A DNA stretch of 64,000 nt from Marinomonas flavescens (GTDB lineage Bacteria > Pseudomonadota > Gammaproteobacteria > Pseudomonadales > Marinomonadaceae), in NCBI RefSeq assembly GCF_004352835.1, contig NZ_SJSB01000009.1, positions 1 to 64,000 on the forward strand, written 5' to 3'. The position numbers and the translations under genes were made by a program. The notes under the pieces are model-generated. The model was given only the letters and a program-made list of their open reading frames with translations. It was not told where the DNA came from and made no database searches. Positions 47,520 to 56,615 of this stretch are shown piece by piece (position 1 is the first letter of the stretch; each line of letters starts with the position of its first letter).

Positions 47520-47897
47520 ATGAAATTTCGTTCTGTTTTAGTATTTAGTTGCTGTCTTGCTTTAGCGGGATGTGCTGGTGGTCCTAGGGGGGGAGGAGCG
47601 CCATTTGGACTCTTTGCTTTGGGGGCGGGTATGGTGATTGGCTCTGTTTTGACGACATTACCACCTAGGCATGTGCATGTGAGAGACGATATTTATTACT
47701 CAGATGGTGTTTATTATCGAGATGCGTCAGATGGTTATGTTGTTGTCGTTCCGCCACAAGGTATATGGGTAGACACTATACCTCGGGATCATAAAGTAGT
47801 GCATTATCAGCATCACGATTATTTCAAATGTAAGGGGGTTTGGTACCGATTCGATTCAGATCGCCATCAATATCGAGTGGTTGATAATCCTTTTTAG
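47520..47897 (+). CDS. DUF6515-like Tyr/Val/His-rich lipoprotein
   Basis: 125-residue lipoprotein with lipobox LALAGC (Cys18), a Gly-rich stretch, then repeats of YY-DG-YYR and YVVVVPPQGIWV type followed by KVVHYQHHDYFKCKGVWYRF. This matches my memory of DUF6515, a family of unknown role. AAGGAGAT precedes the start. It ends in a bidirectional terminator before betA. Confidence 0.8.
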   Translation: MKFRSVLVFSCCLALAGCAGGPRGGGAPFGLFALGAGMVIGSVLTTLPPRHVHVRDDIYYSDGVYYRDASDGYVVVVPPQGIWVDTIPRDHKVVHYQHHDYFKCKGVWYRFDSDRHQYRVVDNPF

Positions 47898-47935
47898 TAA
47901 GCGGATATATTTGAACTGTTGTCGAGTTAGTTAAT

Positions 47936-47972
47936 AAAAACCCCAAGATGAATTACTTCATCTTGGGGTTTT
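47936..47972. terminator. Bidirectional terminator
   Basis: AAAAACCCCAAGATGAA and TTCATCTTGGGGTTTTT form a perfect 17-bp stem with a TTAC loop. It serves the lipoprotein gene on plus and betA on minus. Confidence 0.93.
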
Positions 47973-48007
47973 TATTAACAATGTTATCAGTGACAAAATA
48001 GCATTAT

Positions 48008-49675
48008 TTAGCGCTGTTTGGTTTCAAATTCTGGATGAATCCAAACCGGTGCACCTAGGCTAGGTAAGGCTTGTTTACCAATAATCATATCAGCGGCTTT
48101 TTCTGCAACCATGATGGTAGGTGCGTTTAAATTACCGTTGGTGATCGTTGGAAAAATAGACGAATCTACGACACGAAGATTTTTCAGACCACGAACTTGG
48201 CAGTGTTCATTTAAGACCGCCATAGGGTCGTTGGCTGCGCCTATCTTACAAGTACAAGAAGGGTGGTAAGCGCTTTCCACATTTTCTTTTACCCATTGAT
48301 CAATCTCGTCATCACTTTGAATCGCCATACCGGGTTGAATTTCATCACCACGGTATTCATTTAAAGCGGATTGTTGGAGTACTTCACGGGTTAGGCGAAT
48401 AGTATCGCGCCAATCTTGCTTATCTTGTTCGGTAGAAATGTAATTAAACAAGATACGAGGTTTGGCTTGCGGATCCGCTGATTCAATCCATAACTTACCA
48501 CGACTTTCTGGTTTATTGGGTCCAACATGTACTTGGAATCCATGCCCTTCAACCGCGGCTTGCCCATCGTATCGCATTGCTGCTGGCAAGAAGTGATATT
48601 GAATGTTTGGCCATTTGAGTCCGGCGCGTGAGCGAATAAAACCACAAGATTCAAAGTGATTAGTCGCCCCCAGACCTGTTTTAAACAGCATCCAGCGGGT
48701 ACCAATCAACCCTTTACTGATTAAACCAAGTTTACTGTTCAGCGTGACGGGTTTTTTACAGAAATATTGGAAGTAAACTTCTAAGTGATCTTGCAGGTTT
48801 TCACCAACACCAGGTAGCTCATGTAAAAGAGGAACACCTGCTTTTTTTAGCACGTCTTTTGGACCGACACCGGACAATTGGAGTAATTGTGGCGAGCCGA
48901 CAGAGCCAGCAGATAAAATGACTTCTTTGCGGGCGTTTAGTTGCTGAGTTTTGCCATTTTTACTGAATTCAATGCCAATTGCTTTTTTACCTTCGAAAAT
49001 GACCTTGTGACTAAGCACCCCAGTTTTTAGTGTTAAGTTAGGGCGTTGCATTGCACGACGAAGGTAGGCATTAGATGTGGAAGCACGTACACCGTTCTTT
49101 ACTGTCATGTGCATTGCGCCAAAGCCTTCTTGGCGGTAACCGTTGTAATCGCCTGTCTTGCCGTAACCAGCTTCTTCGCCTGCATCAATAAAAGCTTGGT
49201 AAAGAGGGTTGTAAGTCATGTCGTTACCATTGTTGGTAAACAAGGGACCTTGGCCGCCACGATACATGTCTGCACCGCCTTTCCATGTTTCTGCTTTTTT
49301 GAAATATGGTAGACAAGCTTGATAACTCCAGCCTTTCGCACCGTTTTCTTCCCATTGATCAAAGTCGCAAGCATGTCCGCGAACGTACACCATGCCATTA
49401 ATGGAAGATGACCCACCTAGTACCTTGCCACGAGGGCAGTGCATTTCTCGGTTGTCTAAGCCTGGCTCTTTATCAGAATGGAATTGCCATGCGTATTTGT
49501 CTGTGTTCATTGGGTACGATAAAGCGGTTGGCATTTGGATGAAAACGCTCTTGTCTGAGCCGCCCATCTCCAATAATAATACCTTGTTGTCGCCATTTTC
49601 TGTCAGTCGGTCTGCTAGTACACAACCCGCGGAACCAGCGCCGACAATAACGTAATCGTAAATTTCGTTTGCCAT
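48008..49675 (-). CDS. betA: Choline dehydrogenase
   Basis: GMC-family FAD enzyme that oxidises choline to betaine aldehyde (membrane-associated). The 555 residues include the FAD motif [17 protein letters not shown], the GMC signature [19 protein letters not shown], and the C-terminal active region [13 protein letters not shown] with the catalytic His. It lies 11 bp after betB, so the two form a choline-to-glycine betaine operon for osmoprotection. Confidence 0.96.
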   Translation of the reverse strand: MANEIYDYVIVGAGSAGCVLADRLTENGDNKVLLLEMGGSDKSVFIQMPTALSYPMNTDKYAWQFHSDKEPGLDNREMHCPRGKVLGGSSSINGMVYVRGHACDFDQWEENGAKGWSYQACLPYFKKAETWKGGADMYRGGQGPLFTNNGNDMTYNPLYQAFIDAGEEAGYGKTGDYNGYRQEGFGAMHMTVKNGVRASTSNAYLRRAMQRPNLTLKTGVLSHKVIFEGKKAIGIEFSKNGKTQQLNARKEVILSAGSVGSPQLLQLSGVGPKDVLKKAGVPLLHELPGVGENLQDHLEVYFQYFCKKPVTLNSKLGLISKGLIGTRWMLFKTGLGATNHFESCGFIRSRAGLKWPNIQYHFLPAAMRYDGQAAVEGHGFQVHVGPNKPESRGKLWIESADPQAKPRILFNYISTEQDKQDWRDTIRLTREVLQQSALNEYRGDEIQPGMAIQSDDEIDQWVKENVESAYHPSCTCKIGAANDPMAVLNEHCQVRGLKNLRVVDSSIFPTITNGNLNAPTIMVAEKAADMIIGKQALPSLGAPVWIHPEFETKQR

Positions 49676-49686
49676 TATATTCTCGC

Positions 49687-51144
49687 TTAATAAGGGTTTT
49701 GAACGTCGTTCAGGTCAACAAATACGCTCTTATTTTGGGTGTAGTGATAAAGCGTATCTATGCCGTTTTCACGACCAACACCAGACTCTTTATAACCGCC
49801 AACAGGCATTTCTGCAGGAGATGAGCCCCATGCATTGATCCAGCAAATACCGGCTTGCATTTGATTGATTACGCGGTGTGCACGGGCAAAATCTTTGGTG
49901 AATACGCCAGCCGCTAAACCGTATTTTGTGTCGTTTGCACGAGCAATAACGTCATCTTCATCGGTGAAGCTTAAAACAGACATAACTGGTCCGAAGATTT
50001 CTTCACGTACTTGCGGCATGTCGTCGGTGCAATTGGTGAAGACTGTTGGTGCCACGAAGGCGCCGTTTTCTAAACCATTGTCAGTGACTTGATAACCACC
50101 GCACAATAACGTTGCGCCAGATGCTTTGGCCGCATCAATAAAGCCAAGTACTTTTTGCATATGATCTTTAGAGATCAATGCGCCAACTTGTGTATCCATG
50201 TCCATTGGGTCGCCAATGATCATGGCTTCAGTACGAGTTTTTAATTCTTTAGTAAAAGCATCCATGATGTCTGCATGGACAAAAACACGAGTACCGTTGG
50301 TACAAACTTCACCCTGAGTATAGAAGTTGGCTAGCATCGCGGCAGACACAGCTTGGTCAACTGGCATATCAGGAAAGATAATCATTGGGGATTTGCCCCC
50401 TAATTCCATGGTTACTTGCTTCAGCGATTGTGCGGAAGCGGCCATGACTTTTTTACCTGTACCCACTTCACCAGTAAACGATACCTTGTCGATACCTGGG
50501 TGCGCGGTAATCATCTGGCCAGTGCGAGCATCGCCTTGAACAACATTAAACACGCCATCCGGTAAGCCAGCTTGAGTGTAAATCTCAGCCAATTTCAGTG
50601 CTGTTAACGGTGTTTCTTCAGATGGTTTGAAAATCATGGCGTTACCTGCAGCCAGTGCAGGCCCTGATTTCCAACAAGCGATTTGAATTGGGTAGTTCCA
50701 TGCGCCGATACCAGCACATACGCCAAGAGGCTCTTTACGAGTGTAGTAGAAGTTGCCGTTACCAAGATCTTGGTATTCGCCTTGGATTTTGTCGGTTAGA
50801 CCTGCGTAGTATTCTATTACGTCTGCACCAGTTTCAATATCAACACATATAGCTTCTTGTAATGGTTTACCGGTGTCGAGTACTTCTAATCGAGCAAGTT
50901 CTTCATTGTTTTCACGTAGTAATTCTGCTGCTCTTTTTAAGATACGGCCACGTTCTACCGGGCTCATTGCAGCCCATACTTTTTGCCCTTTTTTTGCCGA
51001 CTCAACAGCAGCATCTAGCTCAGCTTGTCCAGCGTGCTCGATAGTGGCAATGACTTCACCTGTTGCAGGGTTTAGCGTTTCGAAATGTTCTCCGCTTGTA
51101 GATGCAAGGTAGCGACCGTGAATATATTGCTGCTGATGTGCCAT
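49687..51144 (-). CDS. betB: Betaine aldehyde dehydrogenase
   Basis: NAD-dependent aldehyde dehydrogenase, 485 residues from the ATG at 51144, which has AGAGG upstream. A longer frame to 51246 would run through the palindromic operator and is rejected. Markers are the NAD-binding [11 protein letters not shown], catalytic Glu in MELGGKSP, catalytic Cys in [13 protein letters not shown], and GWNY-type [13 protein letters not shown]. It produces glycine betaine with betA. No betI, betT or other bet gene is adjacent. Confidence 0.96.
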   Translation of the reverse strand: MAHQQQYIHGRYLASTSGEHFETLNPATGEVIATIEHAGQAELDAAVESAKKGQKVWAAMSPVERGRILKRAAELLRENNEELARLEVLDTGKPLQEAICVDIETGADVIEYYAGLTDKIQGEYQDLGNGNFYYTRKEPLGVCAGIGAWNYPIQIACWKSGPALAAGNAMIFKPSEETPLTALKLAEIYTQAGLPDGVFNVVQGDARTGQMITAHPGIDKVSFTGEVGTGKKVMAASAQSLKQVTMELGGKSPMIIFPDMPVDQAVSAAMLANFYTQGEVCTNGTRVFVHADIMDAFTKELKTRTEAMIIGDPMDMDTQVGALISKDHMQKVLGFIDAAKASGATLLCGGYQVTDNGLENGAFVAPTVFTNCTDDMPQVREEIFGPVMSVLSFTDEDDVIARANDTKYGLAAGVFTKDFARAHRVINQMQAGICWINAWGSSPAEMPVGGYKESGVGRENGIDTLYHYTQNKSVFVDLNDVQNPY

Positions 51145-51214
51145 GGTAAACCTCTTTAATCGTTTAGTGTCTTGACGATAAATTCGCTTGAATAATCGAG
51201 ATACTGATTGCCGC

Positions 51215-51244
51215 GTTTTTATTAAACGCGCGTTTAATAAAAAC
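51215..51244. promoter_or_regulatory. 30-bp perfect palindrome, candidate BetI operator
   Basis: The sequence is symmetric over 30 bp, centred on AAACGC|GCGTTT with A/T-rich flanks, and lies 71-100 bp upstream of betB. TetR-family BetI repressors bind such dyads upstream of bet genes. The palindrome is seen directly; BetI as the binder is inferred. Confidence 0.7.
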
Positions 51245-51443
51245 AATTGTACATTTTTTGACTATTAATTGCAGCCTGAATCCATTAATTAGTGGTCTAA
51301 GGATAAAGCTAGGAGGCTAGGCAAAGGAAGTGTTTTATTTTAATCAGGTACAGAAGTGCCCTCAAAATAAGGACTTGAGAAAAAGTAGCGCCTCTGGTCC
51401 ACACTATGAAAGAGAGACGTAGAAATAGGCTAGGAAGCTATTT

Positions 51444-51749
51444 TTAGAGGCTAATGACACCATTTGTATCATAGCTTATTGGGCTTGGCACATAGTCATC
51501 GGCCATTTCATCATTGATCCACTCTGTACCATCTAATACATAGCGAAACTGATAAGCGGCATCAATTCCTAAACTTAACGTAGAGGCAAACACGCCGGAT
51601 TTTTGTTTTTTCATTGGGTTTGCGTTGCAGTCCCAATTATTAAAGTCGCCAACAACAGCTACTTTTTTGGCATTACCAACTTTGTCGGCAGGAAGCGCAA
51701 ATTTTACTTTGCATTGTGGTTTGGTTTTTAGGTACTTTTTCTCAATCAT
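51444..51749 (-). CDS. Glycogen-binding (isoamylase/AMPK early-set) domain protein
   Basis: 101-residue protein made of one immunoglobulin-like early-set domain, with VKFALPADKVGNAKKVAVVGDFNNWD and YQFRYVLDGTEWINDEMAD, the pattern of CBM48/AMPK-beta glycogen-binding modules. There is no catalytic domain or signal peptide. The ATG at 51749 has GGAG about eight bases upstream; an upstream TTG overlaps that site and is rejected. The two Trp residues expected in carbohydrate binding are present. Function is unknown. Confidence 0.85.
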   Translation of the reverse strand: MIEKKYLKTKPQCKVKFALPADKVGNAKKVAVVGDFNNWDCNANPMKKQKSGVFASTLSLGIDAAYQFRYVLDGTEWINDEMADDYVPSPISYDTNGVISL

Positions 51750-52057
51750 TTCCAGCTCCAATATCTATTTTTGAGATGAAACTAATGTGTCAGGTAAAAT
51801 AAAGGGGTAACTCTATTCTCTCAAGCAAGACCTGCGCCATTTACCATAAGTCATTCATATTTGAGTAAAACTTGGCATTTTGCTTCAAATGATAATTTGA
51901 CTCACCTAATAATAAGCTAAATTAAGGTCTGTCGTTGCTATTATTTAGTGCCATAGATCAATAAATGCACAGTTTTTTGCTGTTTAATAATGATATAAGC
52001 TACACTTAGAAAGTGACATAACGCACCCGTTTAAAATTACAAATAAGAGGTGATAGC
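51750..52057. other. Intergenic region, no gene seen
   Basis: About 308 bp of AT-rich sequence, probably with divergent promoters. A TATAAG box near 51998-52003 is the best -10 candidate for the small membrane protein gene, without a convincing -35. Confidence 0.4.
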
Positions 52058-52192
52058 ATGGATCTACAACTGATCGTTCTTATCGTATTAACTGTGATGC
52101 TGGTGATTAAGATCGCTTATCTTGTTTTATTTAAGTTACCCCATGATAAAAATCACCAGAAACCCCACCACTCAAATCGTCATCATCATTGA
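52058..52192 (+). CDS. 44-residue membrane peptide with His-rich tail
   Basis: Small gene with AAGAGGTGATAGC before the ATG, a strong ribosome binding site. The product has one hydrophobic helix (LIVLIVLTVMLVIKIAYLVLF, residues about 5-25) and a cytoplasmic or periplasmic tail ending HHSNRHHH with seven histidines in the last 17 residues or so. The tail could bind zinc, nickel or copper. The stop codon overlaps the end of the convergent acyltransferase gene by 7 bp. No family is recognised. Confidence 0.7.
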   Translation: MDLQLIVLIVLTVMLVIKIAYLVLFKLPHDKNHQKPHHSNRHHH

Positions 52193-53898
52193 TCTAGGTA
52201 ACGTTTTCGTTTCGCTTCTTTGACTGTATTTAGGTCTACTAGGACTAAACCGTCCACACAGTAGCCAAAGTCGGCATCGACTCCAAAGTCTAAGAAGCGA
52301 ACCCCACCTTCTTCACAGAGCTCACTGTATTGTTTAAACAACGTTGGAACGCTGGCACCAAAATGTCCGAGTTGTTCTTTCAGGATTTTAAAGTCTTCTT
52401 CGTAGCTTGTGCCTGAGAATAAACCTGAAATGATTTCAGTGTGCTCTGGGTTAACTTGGTATGGTGTAAATGATTTGGCCAAATGTTCTTTATCTGAAAA
52501 ATACAGTGTGTAGAAAGACACGATAAAATCTTTGGCAATTTGTGGGTAACTGTTGCTTAGGCTCACAGGTCCAAACATATAACGAATATCTGGATGACGG
52601 TTTAAATAAGCGCCAATGCCATACCATAAATAATCTAGGCTGCGTTTCCCCCAATATTTAGGCTGGATAAAACTGCGACCCAGCTCAATACCTTGTTCAA
52701 AATAGGGCTCCATATCGCATGAGTAACGGAATAATTCCGCACTATAAATCCGATTTTGGTTATCTTCTTTCATGTAACGAGCAACTTCCCCGATACGATA
52801 CGCCCCGACGATTTCTAATTCTTCTTCATCCCATAAAATCAAATGGCGATAATGTTGATCAAATTTGTCTAAATCAGAACGTTCGCCAGTACCTTCGCCT
52901 ACCTTACGAAAGGAAATCTCCCGTAAACGCCCGATTTCTTTCATAATGACGGACATGGGGTCGTAATTAAATAAGTAGATTTGTTTGTTGTCTTTGGTGC
53001 TACCAAGGAGCTCAGACTGCTTTAATTCATTACGAATTAATTGCCGATTCTGTGGATGTTCGACTGTTTTCTCTGTTTTAAGGAGTGGTTTTTTGCCTTT
53101 TGCAATGCGGTAAAGGTGACGCTTTACCAGCTTACTTTTTTCTTTATCATTTAACGGTAGTTTGGCCAATTCTTGAATTGGAATCGCTTGGCCTACTTGC
53201 ATTGGTATCTTTCGGTTTCTTTGACGAAACATTTCGTTAGCGAGCTGGATAGTAGACAGTGGGCGATAAATCAAAGAGCTGGTGTAAAATAATATCGAGT
53301 TGCGACCACCAATGTGAACCGGTAGCAATGGACTGTTGGTCTTCTGTGCTAGTTTGAGATAATTATGGTTCCAGCGTTGATCTTTTACGCCGCTAGGCGA
53401 TAGGCGGGAAACTTCTCCAGCAGGAAAGATAATGACGGCTTCTTCATTATGTAAGCAATTCATAATCGCTTTAAGTTGTTGGCGGCCTGTCTTTCCGCCC
53501 ATATTATCGACGGGTAACACGAGGCTTTTGAGGCCATCGAATCCCATTAATAAATCATTACCAACGATCTTCACATCGGGACGAATTTCTCCCACTAAGC
53601 GCAATAGTGCTAAGCCATCAAGTGCACCAAGTGGATGATTAGCAATGATCATCATGCGGCCGCTGGCGGGAATATTGCGACGGTCCATTTGACCAACTTG
53701 ATAAGTGAAATTGAAATGGTCTAAGACTCGATCAATAAACTCGAAACCAGCGCAATCCTCATTTTTATCTAAAAAATGATTCACTTCATTTTCGTGAAAT
53801 AAGTGTTTTAGTACGCTCAATGTAGGGCGAGTAATAAGTGGGCTCTTGTTGAAGAACTGAGGTGATTTATTGGCAATCAATTGTTCTACTTGTATCAC
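52186..53898 (-). CDS. olsF: OlsF-like bifunctional acyltransferase (PlsC domain plus GNAT-type domain)
   Basis: 570-residue protein. The N-terminal lysophospholipid acyltransferase domain (about 65-270) has NHPLGALDG (H-x4-D catalytic motif) and FPAGEVSR. The C-terminal half (about 290-560) resembles hemolysin/OlsB-type N-acyltransferases, with GAYRIGEVARYM and ELGRSFIQPKYWGKRSLDYLW. This pairing is that of OlsF, which makes ornithine lipids alone. Ornithine lipid synthesis is inferred; a related aminolipid or another acyl transfer is possible. Single gene, convergent with the small membrane peptide gene. Confidence 0.65.
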   Translation of the reverse strand: MIQVEQLIANKSPQFFNKSPLITRPTLSVLKHLFHENEVNHFLDKNEDCAGFEFIDRVLDHFNFTYQVGQMDRRNIPASGRMMIIANHPLGALDGLALLRLVGEIRPDVKIVGNDLLMGFDGLKSLVLPVDNMGGKTGRQQLKAIMNCLHNEEAVIIFPAGEVSRLSPSGVKDQRWNHNYLKLAQKTNSPLLPVHIGGRNSILFYTSSLIYRPLSTIQLANEMFRQRNRKIPMQVGQAIPIQELAKLPLNDKEKSKLVKRHLYRIAKGKKPLLKTEKTVEHPQNRQLIRNELKQSELLGSTKDNKQIYLFNYDPMSVIMKEIGRLREISFRKVGEGTGERSDLDKFDQHYRHLILWDEEELEIVGAYRIGEVARYMKEDNQNRIYSAELFRYSCDMEPYFEQGIELGRSFIQPKYWGKRSLDYLWYGIGAYLNRHPDIRYMFGPVSLSNSYPQIAKDFIVSFYTLYFSDKEHLAKSFTPYQVNPEHTEIISGLFSGTSYEEDFKILKEQLGHFGASVPTLFKQYSELCEEGGVRFLDFGVDADFGYCVDGLVLVDLNTVKEAKRKRYLDQ

Positions 53899-54359
53899 AA
53901 TGGCGCTCCGCTAGGGGGAAGACTCTTAGTTGGTACTATTGAGACTAGAGTGCAAATGTGACAGGTGGGTGACAATTAGATGGCTAAAATATGACCAAAG
54001 GGTTTTTGTGGGTTAGCGGGCCTAATTGGATAATGAAATGCAATAAATAACGCAAAGCGTTAATACATAAAAAAGCCCACCAGTAGGTGGGCAAGAACCG
54101 CCAACTGGAGAACCAGCAGCGATAGAGTCGTTAGGGAGGCTTACTTTCTTTTCGACGGTAAGAGAGGCTTTCCACACATCGGAAAAAGAAAATACAAAAC
54201 TCTATAGCAATCAATATAGCAAAAGTTGAGACGAATAAATGTCTTAGGACGGTATGGAATACGCTTTTACCAAGGAGCTTGGTTTACGATATTGTGACGT
54301 TTGCCTAGTAAGTAATATAGCGGAGAAGATAAAAAGGCAGACATTTGCCTGTTAAGCTT
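53899..54359. other. Intergenic region with a minus-strand terminator
   Basis: 461 bp without a protein gene. GCCCACC (54075-54081) and GGTGGGC (54086-54092) form a hairpin preceded on plus by an A-run, so it terminates minus-strand transcription at about 54068. The nearest upstream minus gene ends about 270 bp away, leaving a long 3' segment or a small RNA. Confidence 0.55.
54068..54092 (-). terminator. Minus-strand intrinsic terminator
   Basis: 7-bp GC-rich stem with a four-base loop followed on the minus strand by six or seven T. Confidence 0.75.
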
Positions 54360-54560
54360 TTACGAATCTTGCGACGCATTATTGTCATTAAACTTGTAGA
54401 AGAAGTTCCATAGGCAGTAAATAGTAATCCCAATAGCAACACTCCCCCAGAATGCTTCGCCATCAGACCATTCCAAAGCTGACCAAGCTACACAGAATAA
54501 GGTAGCGGCAACACGTCGCCATTTAGGCCTGAAAAAGGCACGATCAGATTCAGTGAGCAT
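54360..54560 (-). CDS. Small two-helix membrane protein (DUF3329-like)
   Basis: 66-residue protein with FFRPKWRRVAATLFCVAWSALEW then EAFWGSVAIGITIYCLWNFFY: two membrane helices flanked by Arg. The pattern resembles DUF3329-type small proteins; the match is from memory. Function is unknown. Confidence 0.6.
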   Translation of the reverse strand: MLTESDRAFFRPKWRRVAATLFCVAWSALEWSDGEAFWGSVAIGITIYCLWNFFYKFNDNNASQDS

Positions 54561-54742
54561 GGATGATAGATCCTTTAAGGTGATGTTATTTGAATTCTAG
54601 TCTAACGCATTTATATTTAGGAACGTTATTTTGTCGTAAATCTTAGCGTTTTACGTCCATCTTTAACGATGTGATATTTGATGCGGGGAAGAGTGATTAA
54701 TTGGTTTTTCGATATAGGTTGTGCGGTTTCTCTTGCTCAAGC

Positions 54743-54778
54743 AATAAAACGAAAAGCTTATTGGCTTTTCGTTTTATT
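54743..54778. terminator. Terminator across the SutA-like gene stop
   Basis: AATAAAACGAAAAGC and GCTTTTCGTTTTATT form a perfect 15-bp stem. The loop holds the stop codon at 54758-54760. Confidence 0.85.
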
Positions 54779-54940
54779 GTTGCCTAGGGAAATATGACGA
54801 GATCCCGTAAGCTGAGACTGACCACTAACACCGGAGTTTATTTTGTCGATTTGGCCGCCACGTGCAAGGAATTCCTGCATTTGCTTTTCAATAGATTCCG
54901 ACGTTTCCGAAGCGGCTGGTTGCTTCTTCTTAGTAGCCAT
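54758..54940 (-). CDS. SutA-like small RNA-polymerase regulator
   Basis: 60-residue, charged protein starting MATKKKQPAAS. The C-terminal pattern IEKQMQEFLARGGQIDKI followed by GSRHI resembles SutA of Pseudomonas aeruginosa, an RNA-polymerase-binding regulator of slow growth; the acidic N-terminal half of SutA is missing. AAGGAC precedes the ATG; an upstream in-frame ATG is rejected as its extension has no resemblance. Function is inferred only from the motif. Confidence 0.55.
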   Translation of the reverse strand: MATKKKQPAASETSESIEKQMQEFLARGGQIDKINSGVSGQSQLTGSRHISLGNNKTKSQ

Positions 54941-55066
54941 AATTAAGTCCTTATCGTTAGTTGAACAAGGACTGTACCATATTTTCAAAAATATTTCTTG
55001 TTGTAGCCTATCTTCGGAAAAACGGTCGTCATCTTTCAATATCTTAAAAAAGCATTCTCTCTGTTT

Positions 55067-55762
55067 TTACTGAGTTTGTGGGTGATAGCGACGCATAATA
55101 GGATTGAAGAAACGAGTAAGCCAACCCGTAAACTCAATTGGCGCATCCAGTACTGTTAAGCAGATACATTCAGCGTCTTTCGTTACCATTGGCTTATGTT
55201 TGTGGCTCGCATTACGGCTGACAAAGTCACCACGGCCATACACTCCTTTTTCATCAGAAAATGCGCCTTCCAATACCAATGTGATTTCTTCACCGGCATG
55301 AGTGTGCGTTGGAATATGTGCACCGGCCTTGATGCGAGTAAGAGAAACCTGAATACCATCTTCGTCGCACAAAGTGGCGATTTTGACAGATGGCGATAAC
55401 TTCATCCAAGACAGTTCATCGTAATTGTTTGGCACAAACTGGCGTAGGCTTGCAGGGATTTTGTAGTCGTCAAACCAGTTCTTTACTGATTTTTGCTTGT
55501 TTTCAGCCAGAGTTTCACTTGTTCTATCTTGTTCTTCTTCCGTTAATTTTTCGAAAAAAGACTGCTTTAGAAAAGACAGCGATTGATTTTCAGGGGCTGT
55601 TTGGGTAAATAAATTTGCCCCTAATACTTCAAGTTTACGAACGTGTTGCTGACATTCCGAGCAATGCTCTAAATGTGTAGAAACAGACAAAGAATATGCC
55701 AATGCCAGTGAGCCTGCAGCGTAGTCAGTCAGCATTTCAATGCTTGGATGATGGTTAAGCAT
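55067..55762 (-). CDS. chrR: ChrR-type anti-sigma factor
   Basis: 231-residue zinc-binding anti-sigma factor. The N-terminal ZAS domain has the H-x3-C-x2-C motif HLEHCSECQQH (about 31-41). The C-terminal cupin (about 120-215) has PTHTHAGEEITLVLEGAF and HKHK as metal ligands. It holds RpoE inactive until singlet oxygen or related stress triggers release. It lies 5 bp after rpoE. Confidence 0.93.
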   Translation of the reverse strand: MLNHHPSIEMLTDYAAGSLALAYSLSVSTHLEHCSECQQHVRKLEVLGANLFTQTAPENQSLSFLKQSFFEKLTEEEQDRTSETLAENKQKSVKNWFDDYKIPASLRQFVPNNYDELSWMKLSPSVKIATLCDEDGIQVSLTRIKAGAHIPTHTHAGEEITLVLEGAFSDEKGVYGRGDFVSRNASHKHKPMVTKDAECICLTVLDAPIEFTGWLTRFFNPIMRRYHPQTQ

Positions 55763-55767
55763 GGTGA

Positions 55768-56343
55768 CTACCTCTTAATGTAAATAGTGAGTTTGTGAAG
55801 TGCTAGGCGAACTCGAGATTTTATTGTCCCAAGAGGTAGCGATAATTCTTCTGCTGCTTCTTTATGTGTTTTGCCTTCTAAATACACTTTATATAATACC
55901 TGTTTCTGATCCTGTGGCAGTTTATCTAACCCATCTTTAATGCGTTCTTGATCTCGTTGGTGCTGAGCATCTTTGAATGGATCTGCATTTTCATCGACGA
56001 TGCTCTGGAAAAGATAGTCAGGATCAATGTTGGTTTGATGACGGCTATTTTTACGAAAATAATCAATCCGAGCATTCCTTGCCAAGGTAAATACCCACGT
56101 ATTTAGTGATGCTGCTTCTGGCTTGTAGGTATGTGCTTTTCGCCAAATTCTAATCATGACTTCTTGAGCAATATCATCTGCCATTAGGTTTGCGCCAGGC
56201 TGAGCCGCGAGACAAAAGGCTCTGATTTTAGGCACATAGTGATCGAATAACCGAGTTAAGGCTACTTGATCGCGATGTTCAGCGACGGCAAACATATCTT
56301 GCACTAGTTGGTCATCAGGTTGTGTCTGTTTGGCACGCTCCAT
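55768..56343 (-). CDS. rpoE: ECF11-type sigma factor RpoE
   Basis: 191-residue ECF sigma factor. Region 2 has DDIAQEVMIRIWRKAHTY and TLARNARIDYFRK; region 4 has LPQDQKQVLYKVYLEGKTHKEAAEEL and GTIKSRVRLALHKL. With ChrR it forms the singlet-oxygen response pair known from Rhodobacter and Vibrio. It is divergent from the lipid-modification operon it probably drives. Confidence 0.93.
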   Translation of the reverse strand: MERAKQTQPDDQLVQDMFAVAEHRDQVALTRLFDHYVPKIRAFCLAAQPGANLMADDIAQEVMIRIWRKAHTYKPEAASLNTWVFTLARNARIDYFRKNSRHQTNIDPDYLFQSIVDENADPFKDAQHQRDQERIKDGLDKLPQDQKQVLYKVYLEGKTHKEAAEELSLPLGTIKSRVRLALHKLTIYIKR

Positions 56344-56410
56344 TTATGACTCCATAAAAAGCTAAGTGGTGATGGCTCAATGCTTGCTAGCCGTCAATTA
56401 CGTTATGGTA

Positions 56411-56440
56411 TCTATACGCTAGGCTAAGCATAGTAGATCA
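56411..56440 (-). promoter_or_regulatory. Candidate RpoE autoregulatory promoter
   Basis: On the minus strand TGATCT, N18, TATAGA resembles the ECF11 promoter (TGATCC..TAAGA type). It lies about 70 bp before rpoE. The -10 match is weak. Confidence 0.45.
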
Positions 56441-56505
56441 CTTCTTTCTTGAGAATATTTCTACACATCAAATAAAGGTTGGATGGTGTTAACAGAATCA
56501 AAAAG

Positions 56506-56537
56506 TGATCCAAGGCGCTGATGAGTGCGTTTAATAC
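56506..56537 (+). promoter_or_regulatory. Candidate RpoE promoter of the lipid-modification operon
   Basis: TGATCC (56506-56511) is an exact ECF11-type -35 element. TTAATAC at 56531-56537 could serve as -10 with a 19-20 bp spacer, a little long. It lies about 80 bp before the first gene. Confidence 0.55.
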
Positions 56538-56615
56538 AAAACAGGACAATGAACTGATGAGTCTCTTGGTACAGTGAATTGTTACGATATTTTGTTAGCT
56601 ACGGTGGAAGCCTAA

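Noticed and set aside
51145-51246. 34-residue N-terminal extension of BetB
   Set aside because: It would translate through the 30-bp palindrome, lacks a ribosome binding site and is not family-like; the ATG at 51144 has AGAGG.
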